DNA of 64,000 bases. Origin: Desulfomonile tiedjei DSM 6799 (GTDB lineage Bacteria; Desulfobacterota; Desulfomonilia; Desulfomonilales; Desulfomonilaceae). Shown piece after piece: positions 8,054 through 17,707 of the stretch. The notes under the pieces were generated by a model. It was given only the letters and a program-made list of their open reading frames with translations, was not told the DNA's origin and did no database searches. Every line of letters begins with the position of its first letter. Position 1 is the first letter of the stretch. The translations under genes were made by a program, and so were the position numbers. The stretch is taken from positions 5,398,001 through 5,462,000 of the forward strand of contig NC_018025.1 in the NCBI RefSeq assembly GCF_000266945.1. The letters are read 5' to 3'.

Positions 8054-8821
8054 GTGGCCGGTATGCAGAATCACGTAATTATCGAAACCGTGGACCTGGT
8101 GAAAGACTATGTAGATGGTACAAATCTGATCCATGCGCTCAGGGGTGCCAATATCAAGGTATATCAGGGTGAAATGGTCGCCATAATGGGACCTTCAGGA
8201 TCGGGAAAATCTACTTTGCTTTATGTGCTGGGATTATTACAGCCTCCGACATCCGGCACGTACCTGTTCAAAGGACAGAATATCCTTGAGTATTCCCGTG
8301 AAGAGCAGGCAGAGTTCAGGAACAAGGAATTGGGTTTTGTTTTCCAGAGCTGTGATCTGCTTCCCAATTCCACAGTCTTCGAGAATCTGGAATTACCACT
8401 CATCTATGCCGAATCAGACCGCCGGGCGCGAAGAAGAAGAATTCTCGAGGCACTTGATAGAGTAGGTCTTTCACATCGGGTGGATCATTGGTCCAATAAG
8501 CTGTCCGGAGGAGAGCGACAAAGGGCTGCTATCGCCAGAGCACTCGTGAATAGCCCTTCCTTGATCCTTGGTGACGAACCCACAGGCCAGCTCGACCAGA
8601 AGAACACGGAAATTGTGGTGAACCAATTGAGAGCAATAGCCGGCCAGGGATTTACCGTTGTGCTCGTCACTCATGAAGAGGATATCGGCCAAGCTTGCGA
8701 TCGTATCATCAGGATACGCGATGGATCTGTCGTCTCCGAAGGATTCGAGACAGGATACGTTCCGGCAATTCTGAGGGGTGTGTTACCGGATACACACGCA
8801 TTTGCCAACCAACAACTCTGA
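8054..8821 (+). CDS. ABC transporter ATP-binding protein, LolD/MacB type
   Basis: A nucleotide-binding subunit of the LolD/MacB/FtsE class, 255 residues. Walker A GPSGSGKST is at residues 46-54, the Q-loop is in VFQSCDLLPN, the signature LSGGERQ is near 150, Walker B LILGDEPT near 173, and the switch His is in LVTHEED. The start is GTG at 8054 with AAGGAG four bases upstream; ATG at 8063 is an alternative. No permease gene lies next to it, so its partner and substrate are unknown. The roughly 25 residues after the ATPase core are unusual and may be a small partner-binding tail. Confidence 0.9.
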   Translation: MAGMQNHVIIETVDLVKDYVDGTNLIHALRGANIKVYQGEMVAIMGPSGSGKSTLLYVLGLLQPPTSGTYLFKGQNILEYSREEQAEFRNKELGFVFQSCDLLPNSTVFENLELPLIYAESDRRARRRRILEALDRVGLSHRVDHWSNKLSGGERQRAAIARALVNSPSLILGDEPTGQLDQKNTEIVVNQLRAIAGQGFTVVLVTHEEDIGQACDRIIRIRDGSVVSEGFETGYVPAILRGVLPDTHAFANQQL

Positions 8822-8930
8822 CCCGCGACCGCGAATGCACGGCAGAAAAATTCCGAGACTCGGCTGTCAAACAGGAGCCGTAAAGGTACGTCTTCCCGAA
8901 AAAGAATACGCGCGCATTTCTCCATTTTCT

Positions 8931-9119
8931 TTATAGTCAGTGCCAAAAATTCTGTCGTTTATGCCGCGTGTGAATTACAGGATATTGGTAGGGACCGGCG
9001 TCTCTGCCGGTCCATCATAGCGATATCATTTATTAATATTGAAGATGTGCCGGCACGGAGGCCGGCACCTACCAATACGCTTTTTCTGAATCAGACATTA
9101 GTTTTGGCACTTACTATAA
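8931..9119. repeat. R1 element, intact copy with 18-bp terminal inverted repeats
   Basis: The left end TTATAGTCAGTGCCAAAA and the right end TTTTGGCACTTACTATAA are inverted repeats with one mismatch in 18. Between them are two GC-rich hairpins (GGGACCGGCGTCTCTGCCGGTCC and GTGCCGGCACGGAGGCCGGCAC, in part). The length is 189 bases with no reading frame of note. It has the layout of a non-autonomous miniature element. It fills the gene-free stretch 8822-9196. Confidence 0.85.
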
Positions 9120-9196
9120 GTCCGGATGTATATTATTTTTCAGTATTCTCCCAGTATCCGGGGATAAGCCGAACAGTGTAATTTCAGGAGGGCGAA

Positions 9197-10876
9197 ATGC
9201 TCAACGGGGCTGAGGATGTACTCGACCTCAAGCTCGATTCCAGGCTTGCCGAATATGAATTGTTGGAACGAAGACGGTTCGAAGCTCATCGGCTCGCAAT
9301 TGCCTTCTTGTGGAAATCGACACTTCCTGCAGGTTTTCCTTTGATTTTGTGTTTTATGGGCGGCACGGGCACGGGAAAGAGTACGCTATTCAACTCCGTT
9401 GTCGGTCGTGCCATCAGTGAAGTCGGCACCAGAAGACCCTTCACCTTCAATGCTGTAATCCTTGTCAACGAATCCTGGTTAGAAACCCTCAAAACATGCC
9501 CCTTTCTCTCCCAAGATATTGCGGATGCGAGGATTGTCGTGGATTCCGGGACGCATCCATACAATGAAATAGTAATAGACACCCCCGACTACGACAGCAT
9601 CCAACTTTCGAATAAACGCATTGCAGAAGACTACTTCATCATCGCCGATCTTATGGTGTTTGTGACTTCCCAGGAAAAATATGCGGACCTCGCGGGGCGA
9701 CGTATAACGGAAATGGCCCGGGAATGGAATAAACAAACCATTTTCATCATGAACAAAGTTGTTTCCGAAACAGCATATAAGGACTTCACCGGCATGCTCG
9801 CGGCCAACGGTTTTACTCAAGTCCCACTGAGAGTGGAGCGTGTCGAGCCGGCTCCGCAATTCATCCCTGGTTTGCGAGAAAGAAAAGGTTTTGCGGAAGT
9901 ATTCGCACCGCCGGATCTCAACCAACTGGAACTCATAAGAAAACAGGAGATTGGACGATTAAAAGAACAAACCGTCGAGAGCATTCATGCATTTCAGTCT
10001 TCTCTTGAAGCTCATGTCCGGAGAGTGGATTCAGTAACAGTTCAGATCCGGGACATGCAGAAAAACGTTTCCGAAGAAATGGAAGCGCAGTTGGACGCCT
10101 TGGTGACCGAGGACGTTCAGGCTAAAATCCAACAGCGATTGCAGGGGCTTCTGCGCAAGTACGATGTCCTCTTCGTTCCCAGAATGATGGTCCGAAACGC
10201 TATTCTCGGAGTATTCGGCTCCCTTGCCAAAATTTTCGGAGATTCCTACCCCGAAGGGGCCCAATCCACAGAAAAAGACATCAGGAATGAAGACTTGGAA
10301 CAGGCACGCTCCGCGGTGAGACTCAGGCCGCTTGAATCCGCGATTGCCGACCTGAATTTCCGCATTGCGCGCTTGTTGTCAGCGGATCGATCGCTCCAGG
10401 ATCTTCGTTCTGCAGCACAGACAGGCGTTCCGCGATTGGGGACTGTAGAAATCGGCGAGCTGTACGATAAGGCGTTTCCTGGTATCGAGCATCTTCTGGA
10501 AGAGGAGTTCAATCGATTCAAGGATGGATTGTCGCGTAAAGACGAACTGAAACTCTACAGTTCGTATACTGCGTGGGCATTGTTTATCATTACTGCGGAA
10601 ATAGTAATGGGAGGCGGCTTTACTTTGTTAGATGCATTACTCAATACGGTAATTGTACCGTTTATACCGAAATGGATGGTCAATCTGAAAGTACTGGATG
10701 TATTGAGAGACATAGGTGAACGGGTGGACAGGAATCATCGTGCAGTCCTGGAAGGCATTCTGGAAAAGCAAGCCAACCTGTACGTTGAATTATTTCGGGG
10801 TCTGATTCCGGATAATGAAACACTCAGGCAACTTGAGACTCTAAAGGAAAAGATCGAATCCCATCACGTCCCGTGA
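9197..10876 (+). CDS. Predicted membrane-associated P-loop GTPase
   Basis: A 559-residue protein with an N-terminal GTPase domain: G1 motif GGTGTGKST at about residues 55-63, a G3-like DTPD at 128-131 in place of DxxG, and a G4-like NKVV at 186 in place of NKxD. A long, mostly helical middle region with coiled-coil character (residues 250-330) follows. A hydrophobic hairpin lies near residues 455-495, and the C-terminus is charged. This dynamin-like plan (GTPase, helical stalk, membrane hairpin) suggests a membrane-remodelling role, but that is inference. The start is ATG with AGGAGG. It stands alone between a repeat and the M16 gene. Confidence 0.7.
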   Translation: MLNGAEDVLDLKLDSRLAEYELLERRRFEAHRLAIAFLWKSTLPAGFPLILCFMGGTGTGKSTLFNSVVGRAISEVGTRRPFTFNAVILVNESWLETLKTCPFLSQDIADARIVVDSGTHPYNEIVIDTPDYDSIQLSNKRIAEDYFIIADLMVFVTSQEKYADLAGRRITEMAREWNKQTIFIMNKVVSETAYKDFTGMLAANGFTQVPLRVERVEPAPQFIPGLRERKGFAEVFAPPDLNQLELIRKQEIGRLKEQTVESIHAFQSSLEAHVRRVDSVTVQIRDMQKNVSEEMEAQLDALVTEDVQAKIQQRLQGLLRKYDVLFVPRMMVRNAILGVFGSLAKIFGDSYPEGAQSTEKDIRNEDLEQARSAVRLRPLESAIADLNFRIARLLSADRSLQDLRSAAQTGVPRLGTVEIGELYDKAFPGIEHLLEEEFNRFKDGLSRKDELKLYSSYTAWALFIITAEIVMGGGFTLLDALLNTVIVPFIPKWMVNLKVLDVLRDIGERVDRNHRAVLEGILEKQANLYVELFRGLIPDNETLRQLETLKEKIESHHVP

Positions 10877-10946
10877 ACTCACCGTAGTTCCCGGCCAGAT
10901 ATCTTGCGGATTTTGGTTTCAGGAGTATATTTCGAGAAATCATTCT

Positions 10947-13619
10947 ATGGAGATGATGATGGCTTATTTTGCAAAAATCAGGTTAACTCAGGCTTGGTTG
11001 ATTGGGCTGTTATTTTTGTTGATTTTGCCATGCAACGTTTATGCCCAGGAGGACGATTTGAAACATTTTACGCTCCCGAATGGCTTGGATGTCTTCGTAA
11101 AAGAAGATCACGCCAGAAAAGTCGCCACTATTCAGATTTGGGTCAAAGTGGGCAGTGCTGATGAAGAGCTATCCGAACTTGGAATCAGCCATCTTATCGA
11201 ACATATGGCGTTCAAAGGCACAGAAAAAAGAGGCGTCGGGCAAATTGCATCGGAACTGGAAGCCTTGGGGGGAGAAACCAACGCATATACCAGTTGGGAC
11301 GAAACCGTTTTCCATGTGACTGTTCCCTCCACCGGCGTTTCTCAAGGATTGGACATCCTGACAGATGCAGTCTTCAGGCCGAGCATCGATCCCGATGAAC
11401 TGAACAAAGAAAAACAAGTTGTTATTGAGGAAATCCTGGAAGGTGAAGAACGACCGGAACGCAAAGCATCAAAGTTGCTCTTCCATACCGCGTACGAAGT
11501 GAGTCCGTACAAATACCCGATAATCGGATACAAAGATGTCGTGGCAGGTTTTACCCGCGACAACATCATACAGTTTCGGAAGAAATGGTACGTGCCTGAA
11601 AACATGTTCATGGTCATTGTTGGAGACATAGATCCCAATCAGGTGCGCACAGATCTCGAAAAGTATACCGCTGATTTGAAGCAGACCGGTTTTTTCAGAC
11701 CTCCTCGGCCGAGCGAGCCCGTTCAGAAGGAAATCCGCGGTGCGGTGCTCAGGGACCGGAATTCTCGTGAAACCAGACTTTACGTGGCGTTTCATATTCC
11801 TTCCCTTTCGAGTCCGGATGTGAATGCCATCGATCTGATGGCAGATATACTCGGCGCTCGGGACAGCTCGAGACTCGTACAGACCCTCAAGAAAGACAAA
11901 GGTCTTGTCAACTCGATATCGGCATATGCGCTTACGCCTAAGAAGCCGGGCCTTTTCGCGATTTCCGCCACATTGGATGGAAAGAATCTCGAGACTGTCA
12001 CAAAAGGCATCATGGAGGAAGTGGCAAAGCTCCAAAAGCAGCCTCCCTCTGCCGAAGAATTGGATCGCGCAAAGACTCACATAGAATCACAGCATATCTA
12101 TGCCAGGGAAACGGTCCAGGGCATGGCGAGAAGTATCGGAAGCTTTGAGGCTGATCTTGGGGATGCATCGTACGAAGAAAAGTACCTGAACCTCAACAGA
12201 CTTATTACTCCTGAACAGATTTCTGCCACAGCCAAGAAATACCTTACCCCACCGAACGTTACTGTCACCGTGCTTATACCGGAAGACGTGGAACAGGATT
12301 TCCAGATCGAAAAGCTGACCGGTGTCGTCAAACATTTTGGTGCATCTCAAACCGCACAGACTGCAGCAGCCGGAAAGGAAGCCGCCGCAATTGTGCGTAC
12401 GTTTCCCAATGGGCTTAAGGTGGTGCTCCAGCCCGATAATTCCAATCCTGCGGTTTCCTTCAGAATCGCAATGATGGGTGGAAAACGATTCGAGACCAAG
12501 GAAACTGAAGGCATCATGAATTTCATCTCTCAGATGCTGGATAAAGGAACCTCAAAGATGTCCGAGCAAGAAATTGCTCAAAAGGTGGAGGACATGGGGG
12601 GACGCCTGAACGGATTTTCCGGGTACGATTCCTTTGGCGTATATGCGACTTTCTTCAGCAGGAACACTGACGAAGGCCTCGAAATGCTGGCTCGCATTTA
12701 CACGGATCCTGCATTTCCCGAGGACAAGCTTGAAAGAGAGCGGAATCTGATTATAAATCGGATCAAAACCGAACCGGACAGACCAGTTCAGTACACGGTA
12801 AATGTCCTGAATCAGACGGTATTCAAAGATCATCCGTACGGCTTTGTAAAAGAAGGGACTCTTGCGACTGTCGCGGGATTCACGGCAGACGATCTGAAGC
12901 AGACGTACGAACGGTTCGCGGTTCCTGCAAATACGGTCATCACAGGCGTTGGAGCGCTCGATCCCGAAAAGACCATGGCTCGTATCGAACAGCTTTTCGG
13001 CAAACTGGAAGCCAGGCAATTCGTTCCTCCTGTAGTGCCTGCTGAAGAGCCGATCGCCAAAGTCCGGGAGAATGTGGTTCAGATTCCTCGGGCCAAGGCT
13101 CATATTGCAATCGGCTTCAGAGGCGTCAGCGTTTCGGATGAGGATCGATATCCTCTTGAAGTGCTCAACAACATCCTGGCCGGACAGGGAGGTAGACTTT
13201 TCCTGCAGCTCAGAGACAAAGAATCTCTGGCCTATGTAGTGACTTCTTTTGTGCGTCCGGCTGTTGAACCGGGTCTGTTCGGTTTGTATATCGCCACCGA
13301 ACCCTCGAAAGCGGACACGGCTCTCAAAGGATTGTTCCGGGAACTGGAGCAGGTCAAGTCTCAGCCGGTAAACGGAGCGGAACTGGAGAGATCTATTACC
13401 AATCTTATCGGCAATCACTTGATTTCGCTGCAAAGTTCATGGAATCGAGCGGAAAATTCGGCCTTGAATACACTCTATGGCTTGGGCTATGATTATGATA
13501 AGGAATATATCGCTAAAGTATCCAAAGTGACTTCCGATGACGTTATGAGAGTAGCTCGCAAATACCTGGAGTTGGACCATTGCGCGATCGTGAAGATCAT
13601 GCCCGAAAAGGACGCATAG
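10947..13619 (+). CDS. Exported M16 family zinc metallopeptidase, two M16 units in one chain
   Basis: An insulinase-type peptidase of 890 residues with a signal peptide (hydrophobic run ending in NVYAQ). The first unit carries the inverted zinc motif HLIEH at residues 82-86 and a downstream acidic ligand region (VVIEEILEGEE). In the second unit (from about residue 480) the motif position reads FISQM, so it is catalytically dead, while its C-terminal part keeps the conserved Arg and Tyr (LRDKESLAYVV). This matches fused heterodimeric M16 enzymes such as the Pqq/YmxG-like periplasmic group. The start lies in a run of ATG codons (10947, 10956, 10959); the first is used here. Its substrates are not predictable. 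Confidence 0.9.
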   Translation: MEMMMAYFAKIRLTQAWLIGLLFLLILPCNVYAQEDDLKHFTLPNGLDVFVKEDHARKVATIQIWVKVGSADEELSELGISHLIEHMAFKGTEKRGVGQIASELEALGGETNAYTSWDETVFHVTVPSTGVSQGLDILTDAVFRPSIDPDELNKEKQVVIEEILEGEERPERKASKLLFHTAYEVSPYKYPIIGYKDVVAGFTRDNIIQFRKKWYVPENMFMVIVGDIDPNQVRTDLEKYTADLKQTGFFRPPRPSEPVQKEIRGAVLRDRNSRETRLYVAFHIPSLSSPDVNAIDLMADILGARDSSRLVQTLKKDKGLVNSISAYALTPKKPGLFAISATLDGKNLETVTKGIMEEVAKLQKQPPSAEELDRAKTHIESQHIYARETVQGMARSIGSFEADLGDASYEEKYLNLNRLITPEQISATAKKYLTPPNVTVTVLIPEDVEQDFQIEKLTGVVKHFGASQTAQTAAAGKEAAAIVRTFPNGLKVVLQPDNSNPAVSFRIAMMGGKRFETKETEGIMNFISQMLDKGTSKMSEQEIAQKVEDMGGRLNGFSGYDSFGVYATFFSRNTDEGLEMLARIYTDPAFPEDKLERERNLIINRIKTEPDRPVQYTVNVLNQTVFKDHPYGFVKEGTLATVAGFTADDLKQTYERFAVPANTVITGVGALDPEKTMARIEQLFGKLEARQFVPPVVPAEEPIAKVRENVVQIPRAKAHIAIGFRGVSVSDEDRYPLEVLNNILAGQGGRLFLQLRDKESLAYVVTSFVRPAVEPGLFGLYIATEPSKADTALKGLFRELEQVKSQPVNGAELERSITNLIGNHLISLQSSWNRAENSALNTLYGLGYDYDKEYIAKVSKVTSDDVMRVARKYLELDHCAIVKIMPEKDA

Positions 13620-13697
13620 ATGATGTAATACTGCTTTTAAGCACATTGGGATGAGACGTGATGGAACTGCTGCGGGACCGGCAATATTCGCAGATAG

Positions 13698-15506
13698 ATG
13701 GGTCGGGCCCGCGCAATCTCGCTCAGGATAGTCGACACCATATTAAAGGATGGAACGGAAGAAAGATCGTTCAACGCAATGCGCGAAACAAGAGCTAAGG
13801 CCGGAAAAGAATCCGGGTTGCATGCGGTTTACGGGTTGACCCGCGGGTTGAAACACTCTCAAAAAATCCGACTGGAAAAGTTGGCTCTCAGGAGAATTCC
13901 TGCCAATCGTGTAATCACACAGGAGATGGCCAGGCATCTCACGGAGATCAGTTCCGAAATTCGTCGTCAAATCGGTATCCTGGTAGACAGGCAAGGAAAC
14001 ATATATAGAGTTCTCGTGGGAGATGCCCGATCGATTCTCATTCCCAGACTCACGGGATGGCGTGTGGGTGTAGGCAGATTACGAGGTCTGCGACTTATTC
14101 ACACGCATTTGAAAGACGAGCACCTGACCGAGGAAGATCTGACCGACCTGGCGTTGCTGCGTCTGGATCTGGTTGCCTCGGTAGGAGTGGATTCCCAGGG
14201 ACTGCCCACAGTTATCCACATCGCACATCTGCTCCCCGATAATCCCATGAAACAAATCTGGCAGTTGCTGGATCCCACACCACCTTCACTTTTGGATCTG
14301 GACTTCAGCGCATTCATCCGGTCGCTCGAAGACGAAATCTCGCGGTCTATAAGTACGCGATCCGTCAAAGCAACACAGGATCGGGCGTACTTGATAGGAC
14401 GCACTGTCGGCAAAGATTGGGAAATCGAGGAGTCTCTGGACGAATTGAACGAGTTGGCCAAATCCTGCGGTGTAGAGGTGGTGGGAACCTCGATTCAGAA
14501 ACGCAATACCGTAGATCCGCATTTTCTCGTGGGAAAAGGAAAACTCAGAGAAGTAGTCATCGATGCGCTGCAAAAGGGGGCGGATCTTCTGGTTTTCGAT
14601 GCGGAATTGAGCCCAAGTCAGGTCCGCAGCATTGGTGATTTTACAGAATTAAAAGTCATAGATCGCTCCCAGCTAATCCTGGACATTTTTGCGCAACGCG
14701 CTAAATCCAGGGAAGGAAAGATCCAGGTAGAATTGGCTCAGCTCAAGTACGCATTGCCGCGGCTGGCGGAAAAAGATGATGCGCTTTCGCGGCTTACCGG
14801 TGGAATCGGCGGAAGAGGCCCTGGAGAAACCAGGCTGGAAATAGATCGAAGGCGTATTCGAAGCAGGATCGATTTCCTTGAAAGGCAAATCGGACAACTG
14901 GGCAAGCGTCGGGCGCTTCGACGACAACTTCGCAACAGACGTGAGGTGCCGATCATTTCTATTGTAGGGTATACCAATGCGGGCAAATCGACATTGCTGA
15001 ACAATCTGACCAAATCGGATATTCTGACGGAAGACAAATTGTTCGCCACCCTTGACCCTACAAGCAGAAGATTGCGTTTTCCCCGGGAAACGGAAGTAAT
15101 CATTACGGATACCGTGGGATTCCTCAAGGATTTGCCGGAAACTCTCGTTGCAGCGTTTTCTGCCACACTTGACGAATTGGCGGATGCGGATCTTCTGATC
15201 CACGTCATTGATTGCTCGAACGAGGCGTTCGAAGCGCAAATGCAAGCGGTGGAAAAACTGCTGGAACAATTGGGTTTGAATCTCATTCCCCTTATTCGAG
15301 TATTTAACAAACAGGATCTCATGAACCCCGAAATGGTGCGAAATATCTCCGCAAGCTACAATGGAATCGGAATCTCTGCGAACGATTCCAAGAGCTTTCC
15401 CCCGCTCATACGACGCATGGAGGACGAAATTCTGACTGCCCTCTCGAACAGAATGAACGATGCTCCGCAACAGTCATCCGGCACCGTGACTGGAGTGACG
15501 GCATGA
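13698..15506 (+). CDS. hflX: Ribosome-associated GTPase HflX, long form
   Basis: A GTPase that splits stalled 70S ribosomes and binds the 50S subunit. The classical HflX part starts near residue 230 (RAYLIGRT...) and contains the glycine-rich linker GIGGRGPGETRLE, G1 GYTNAGKST near 424, G3 DTVGF, and G4 in FNKQD. About 200 extra residues precede it, compared with the 426-residue E. coli protein. This N-terminal domain (GILVDRQGNIYRVLVGD) is also seen in other deltaproteobacterial HflX proteins, as I recall. The ribosome site is weak. Its stop codon overlaps the next gene by four bases (ATGA). Confidence 0.93.
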   Translation: MGRARAISLRIVDTILKDGTEERSFNAMRETRAKAGKESGLHAVYGLTRGLKHSQKIRLEKLALRRIPANRVITQEMARHLTEISSEIRRQIGILVDRQGNIYRVLVGDARSILIPRLTGWRVGVGRLRGLRLIHTHLKDEHLTEEDLTDLALLRLDLVASVGVDSQGLPTVIHIAHLLPDNPMKQIWQLLDPTPPSLLDLDFSAFIRSLEDEISRSISTRSVKATQDRAYLIGRTVGKDWEIEESLDELNELAKSCGVEVVGTSIQKRNTVDPHFLVGKGKLREVVIDALQKGADLLVFDAELSPSQVRSIGDFTELKVIDRSQLILDIFAQRAKSREGKIQVELAQLKYALPRLAEKDDALSRLTGGIGGRGPGETRLEIDRRRIRSRIDFLERQIGQLGKRRALRRQLRNRREVPIISIVGYTNAGKSTLLNNLTKSDILTEDKLFATLDPTSRRLRFPRETEVIITDTVGFLKDLPETLVAAFSATLDELADADLLIHVIDCSNEAFEAQMQAVEKLLEQLGLNLIPLIRVFNKQDLMNPEMVRNISASYNGIGISANDSKSFPPLIRRMEDEILTALSNRMNDAPQQSSGTVTGVTA

Positions 15507-16225
15507 CAGAACTGAGCCGGGAAGACTTCCGTAAACTCGTTATATCTCTGAGTCTGATCGTCATTTTGACAATAGCTCTCGTGGTATCATGGCTAATGGG
15601 GTGGCTGAATCCCATCGTGTCAACTATGATTGCTATGTTTAGCGGTCGCGAACAGCTCAGATCTTACGTGGAAAGCTGGGGCTCATGGGCTCCTGCGATC
15701 TTCATGAGCATCCAGGCGCTCCAGGTGGTCTTTGCGCCTATTCCCGGCGAGTTGACAGGAGTGGTTGGCGGGTTCATCTTCGGAGTTGCGCCCAACATAC
15801 TCTACTCCACCATAGGACTCACGGCGGGATCGATGCTTGCGTTTACGGCATCCAGGTTGATAGGGCTTCCTCTTGTCAAGCTGGTGGTGCCGAAAGATTC
15901 GATGGAGCACTTCGGTTTTCTCACGCGAAGTCGAGGAATATTTCTTGCCGCGGTCTTTTTTATTTTCCCCGGATTTCCCAAGGATATACTCTCATATCTT
16001 CTGGGACTCAGCCCCATGGGGTATGTAACGTTCTTCCTGGTGTCCGGTTTAGGGAGAATTCCCGGCACTATTATGTTGAGTTACAGCGGTGCCGCGGTTT
16101 ATCATGAAAACTGGACATTGGTCATCGTCCTGTCGGTGTTCTGTGCCGTACTAGTGGGAATAGTGTATTTTCGGCGCGAGAGGATTGAGCGTTGGCTCCG
16201 AACAAGGAGCAACCAGCCTGTCTAG
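15503..16225 (+). CDS. TVP38/TMEM64 (DedA-like) membrane protein
   Basis: An integral membrane protein of 240 residues with about six hydrophobic segments and the VTT-domain core (GELTGVVGGFIFG, FLTRSRGIFLAAVFFIFPGFPKDI, GLGRIPGTIMLSYSG). Members of the family are thought to act in lipid scrambling or membrane homeostasis. It is translationally coupled to hflX through an ATGA overlap. The C-terminus is basic (RRERIERWLRTRS), probably cytosolic. Confidence 0.88.
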   Translation: MTELSREDFRKLVISLSLIVILTIALVVSWLMGWLNPIVSTMIAMFSGREQLRSYVESWGSWAPAIFMSIQALQVVFAPIPGELTGVVGGFIFGVAPNILYSTIGLTAGSMLAFTASRLIGLPLVKLVVPKDSMEHFGFLTRSRGIFLAAVFFIFPGFPKDILSYLLGLSPMGYVTFFLVSGLGRIPGTIMLSYSGAAVYHENWTLVIVLSVFCAVLVGIVYFRRERIERWLRTRSNQPV

Positions 16226-16250
16226 ACAACGCGACCGTTCCTTTTCTCAC

Positions 16251-16700
16251 ATGAAACTCTATGAGTGCCACATTGGAGCATCTGTGGAATCGGGCTTCCA
16301 TGCAGAAGAAGAGTATCGGGTAGATAGTTTTTTTCACAGAACTATAGATCTCTTCGATGCCGTGGACCGGCACGAAAAGCTGTTTCCAAAAGTGTGTAGG
16401 GCCTGTGGCAGGACCTATCCCGATTTGTCTACATATATTAGTGAGACCAAGCCCAAAGGTCATACGATGGACGATTGCAGTGAAGTCATGGGAAAGCAGT
16501 TCACCATGCTTTATCGACATTGTCTTTGTGGAAATACGCTGGTCCTTACTTTCACGGACGACATATTTCCTCTCTTGGCCGTCTTCTGGTCAAACATGAA
16601 GGAAGAGGCTCGTTCTTGCGGAATGACGTTGAAAGATTTCACTGCTGAATTTGTGGGAAAATGGGAACTACTGATACTCTCCCGTAAGCCCTTGAAGTAG
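16251..16700 (+). CDS. Hypothetical protein with CxxC and CxC cysteine pairs
   Basis: About 149 residues from ATG 16251 (MKLYECH). The frame is open further upstream to a TTG inside the previous gene, which I reject as a start. It has CRACG near residue 55 and CLCG near residue 95, a spacing that would suit a structural zinc or redox site. No membrane segment is present. The family is not recognised. It is placed between the TVP38 and flavodoxin-like genes with short gaps, consistent with one operon. Confidence 0.65.
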   Translation: MKLYECHIGASVESGFHAEEEYRVDSFFHRTIDLFDAVDRHEKLFPKVCRACGRTYPDLSTYISETKPKGHTMDDCSEVMGKQFTMLYRHCLCGNTLVLTFTDDIFPLLAVFWSNMKEEARSCGMTLKDFTAEFVGKWELLILSRKPLK

Positions 16701-16709
16701 AGTTTTTTC

Positions 16710-17186
16710 ATGTCCGCAATGGAACCCTCCGACAAAACCTTGTTGATCGTCTACCATTCGCAGTCAGGCAATACTGATCGGCTTTCCCGAGCAGTAGAGC
16801 GAGGCGGCTCACGCGAGAATGCAGTCACGGTCAAGAGGCTGCAAGCCGCATCGGTCGGAAAGAACGATTTAGTTCATTGCAGGACTCTGGTGATATGCAG
16901 TCCCGAATATTTCGGGTACATGGCAGGAGCAATCAAAGACCTGTTCGATCGAACATATGAAGACGTGCGCCCCATGATGGCCGGCAAAGCTTATGCAATT
17001 GTGATCGCAGCCGGAAACGACGGCAGGGGGGCACTCCAGAGCATAGAACGTATCCTGGCGGGATTTAAGCTGAAGAAAGTGCAGGATCCCGTCATTCATT
17101 GCGGTCCCGTTACCCCGGAAGTCATATCCCGATGTGAGGAATTGGGCCAAACCCTTGCTGCCGGCATGGAGTTCGGGATCTATTAA
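16710..17186 (+). CDS. Flavodoxin-like / NADPH-dependent FMN reductase family protein
   Basis: A flavodoxin-fold protein of 158 residues. The FMN phosphate loop is SQSGNTDRL near residues 17-25. The SPEYFGYMAGAIKDLFDRTY stretch is typical of NAD(P)H:quinone or FMN reductase-like proteins. A central AGNDGRGA loop precedes the last helix. The start is ATG 16710, nine bases after the previous stop; ATG 16719 is also possible. It probably carries electrons with bound FMN; the partner is unknown. Confidence 0.82.
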   Translation: MSAMEPSDKTLLIVYHSQSGNTDRLSRAVERGGSRENAVTVKRLQAASVGKNDLVHCRTLVICSPEYFGYMAGAIKDLFDRTYEDVRPMMAGKAYAIVIAAGNDGRGALQSIERILAGFKLKKVQDPVIHCGPVTPEVISRCEELGQTLAAGMEFGIY

Positions 17187-17264
17187 AAGCAGAGAGCGTC
17201 GGATTCCAGAAAGACCGACCATTAATACGGACTTGCAGTCAAAATAGTTTTTACTGAGACGGAA

Positions 17265-17377
17265 GCACGGACCTGCCCCACAGGTCCGTGGCACCCAAAA
17301 CCGTCGTGGGGTTCGGTACGGGGGTGCCACTGACCTAGCTCCGCAGGTCAGTGGCATAAGCACCTTGAATGCAAGGT
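17265..17377. repeat. Dispersed double-hairpin repeat, family R2 (copy 1)
   Basis: Two hairpins are visible, ACGGACCTG...CAGGTCCGT and CACTGACCT...AGGTCAGTG, followed by CACCTTGAATGCAA. The same order occurs at 63211-63328. In both places R2 lies next to an R1 element. Confidence 0.75.
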
Positions 17378-17433
17378 ATAAATCGACTCTGCAACAGCAT
17401 TCCAGTTTCACGCATTTCTCCCGCGCATGGAAC

Positions 17434-17606
17434 GATTGCCAAAAATTCTGACGTTTATCCCGTGCTCCAATACAAGATATTGGTGGGGACCGGCGTCCCT
17501 GCCGGTCCATTTTATTAATATCATTGATCATATTGAAGCTGTGCCGGCACGGAGGCCGGCACCTACCAATACTGCTACCCTCAATCTGATCACATTTTAG
17601 CAATTC
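17434..17606. repeat. R1 element (copy 3)
   Basis: The left end GATTGCCAAAAATTCTG and the right end CATTTTAGCAATTC are imperfect inverted repeats. Both internal GC hairpins are present and uninterrupted (GGCGTCCCTGCCGG and TGCCGGCACGGAGG). Together with R2 it fills the gene-free stretch 17187-17707. Confidence 0.8.
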
Positions 17607-17707
17607 CTGTAATCGATTCTTTTCTCGATGATACTTTTCGCAATATGGTTCCGGCTGTGCTATTACTGCACAGATGAATAGGCCTATTAACCAGGAGGGT
17701 CTTATAA

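Noticed and set aside
8054-8821. LolCDE or FtsEX transporter operon
   Set aside because: Only the ATPase is present; no permease gene lies on either side, so no transporter name is given.
12552-13433. 293-residue minus-strand frame opposite the M16 peptidase
   Set aside because: Shadow frame caused by codon bias of the real gene; the same holds for 3118-3843 and 14673-15470.
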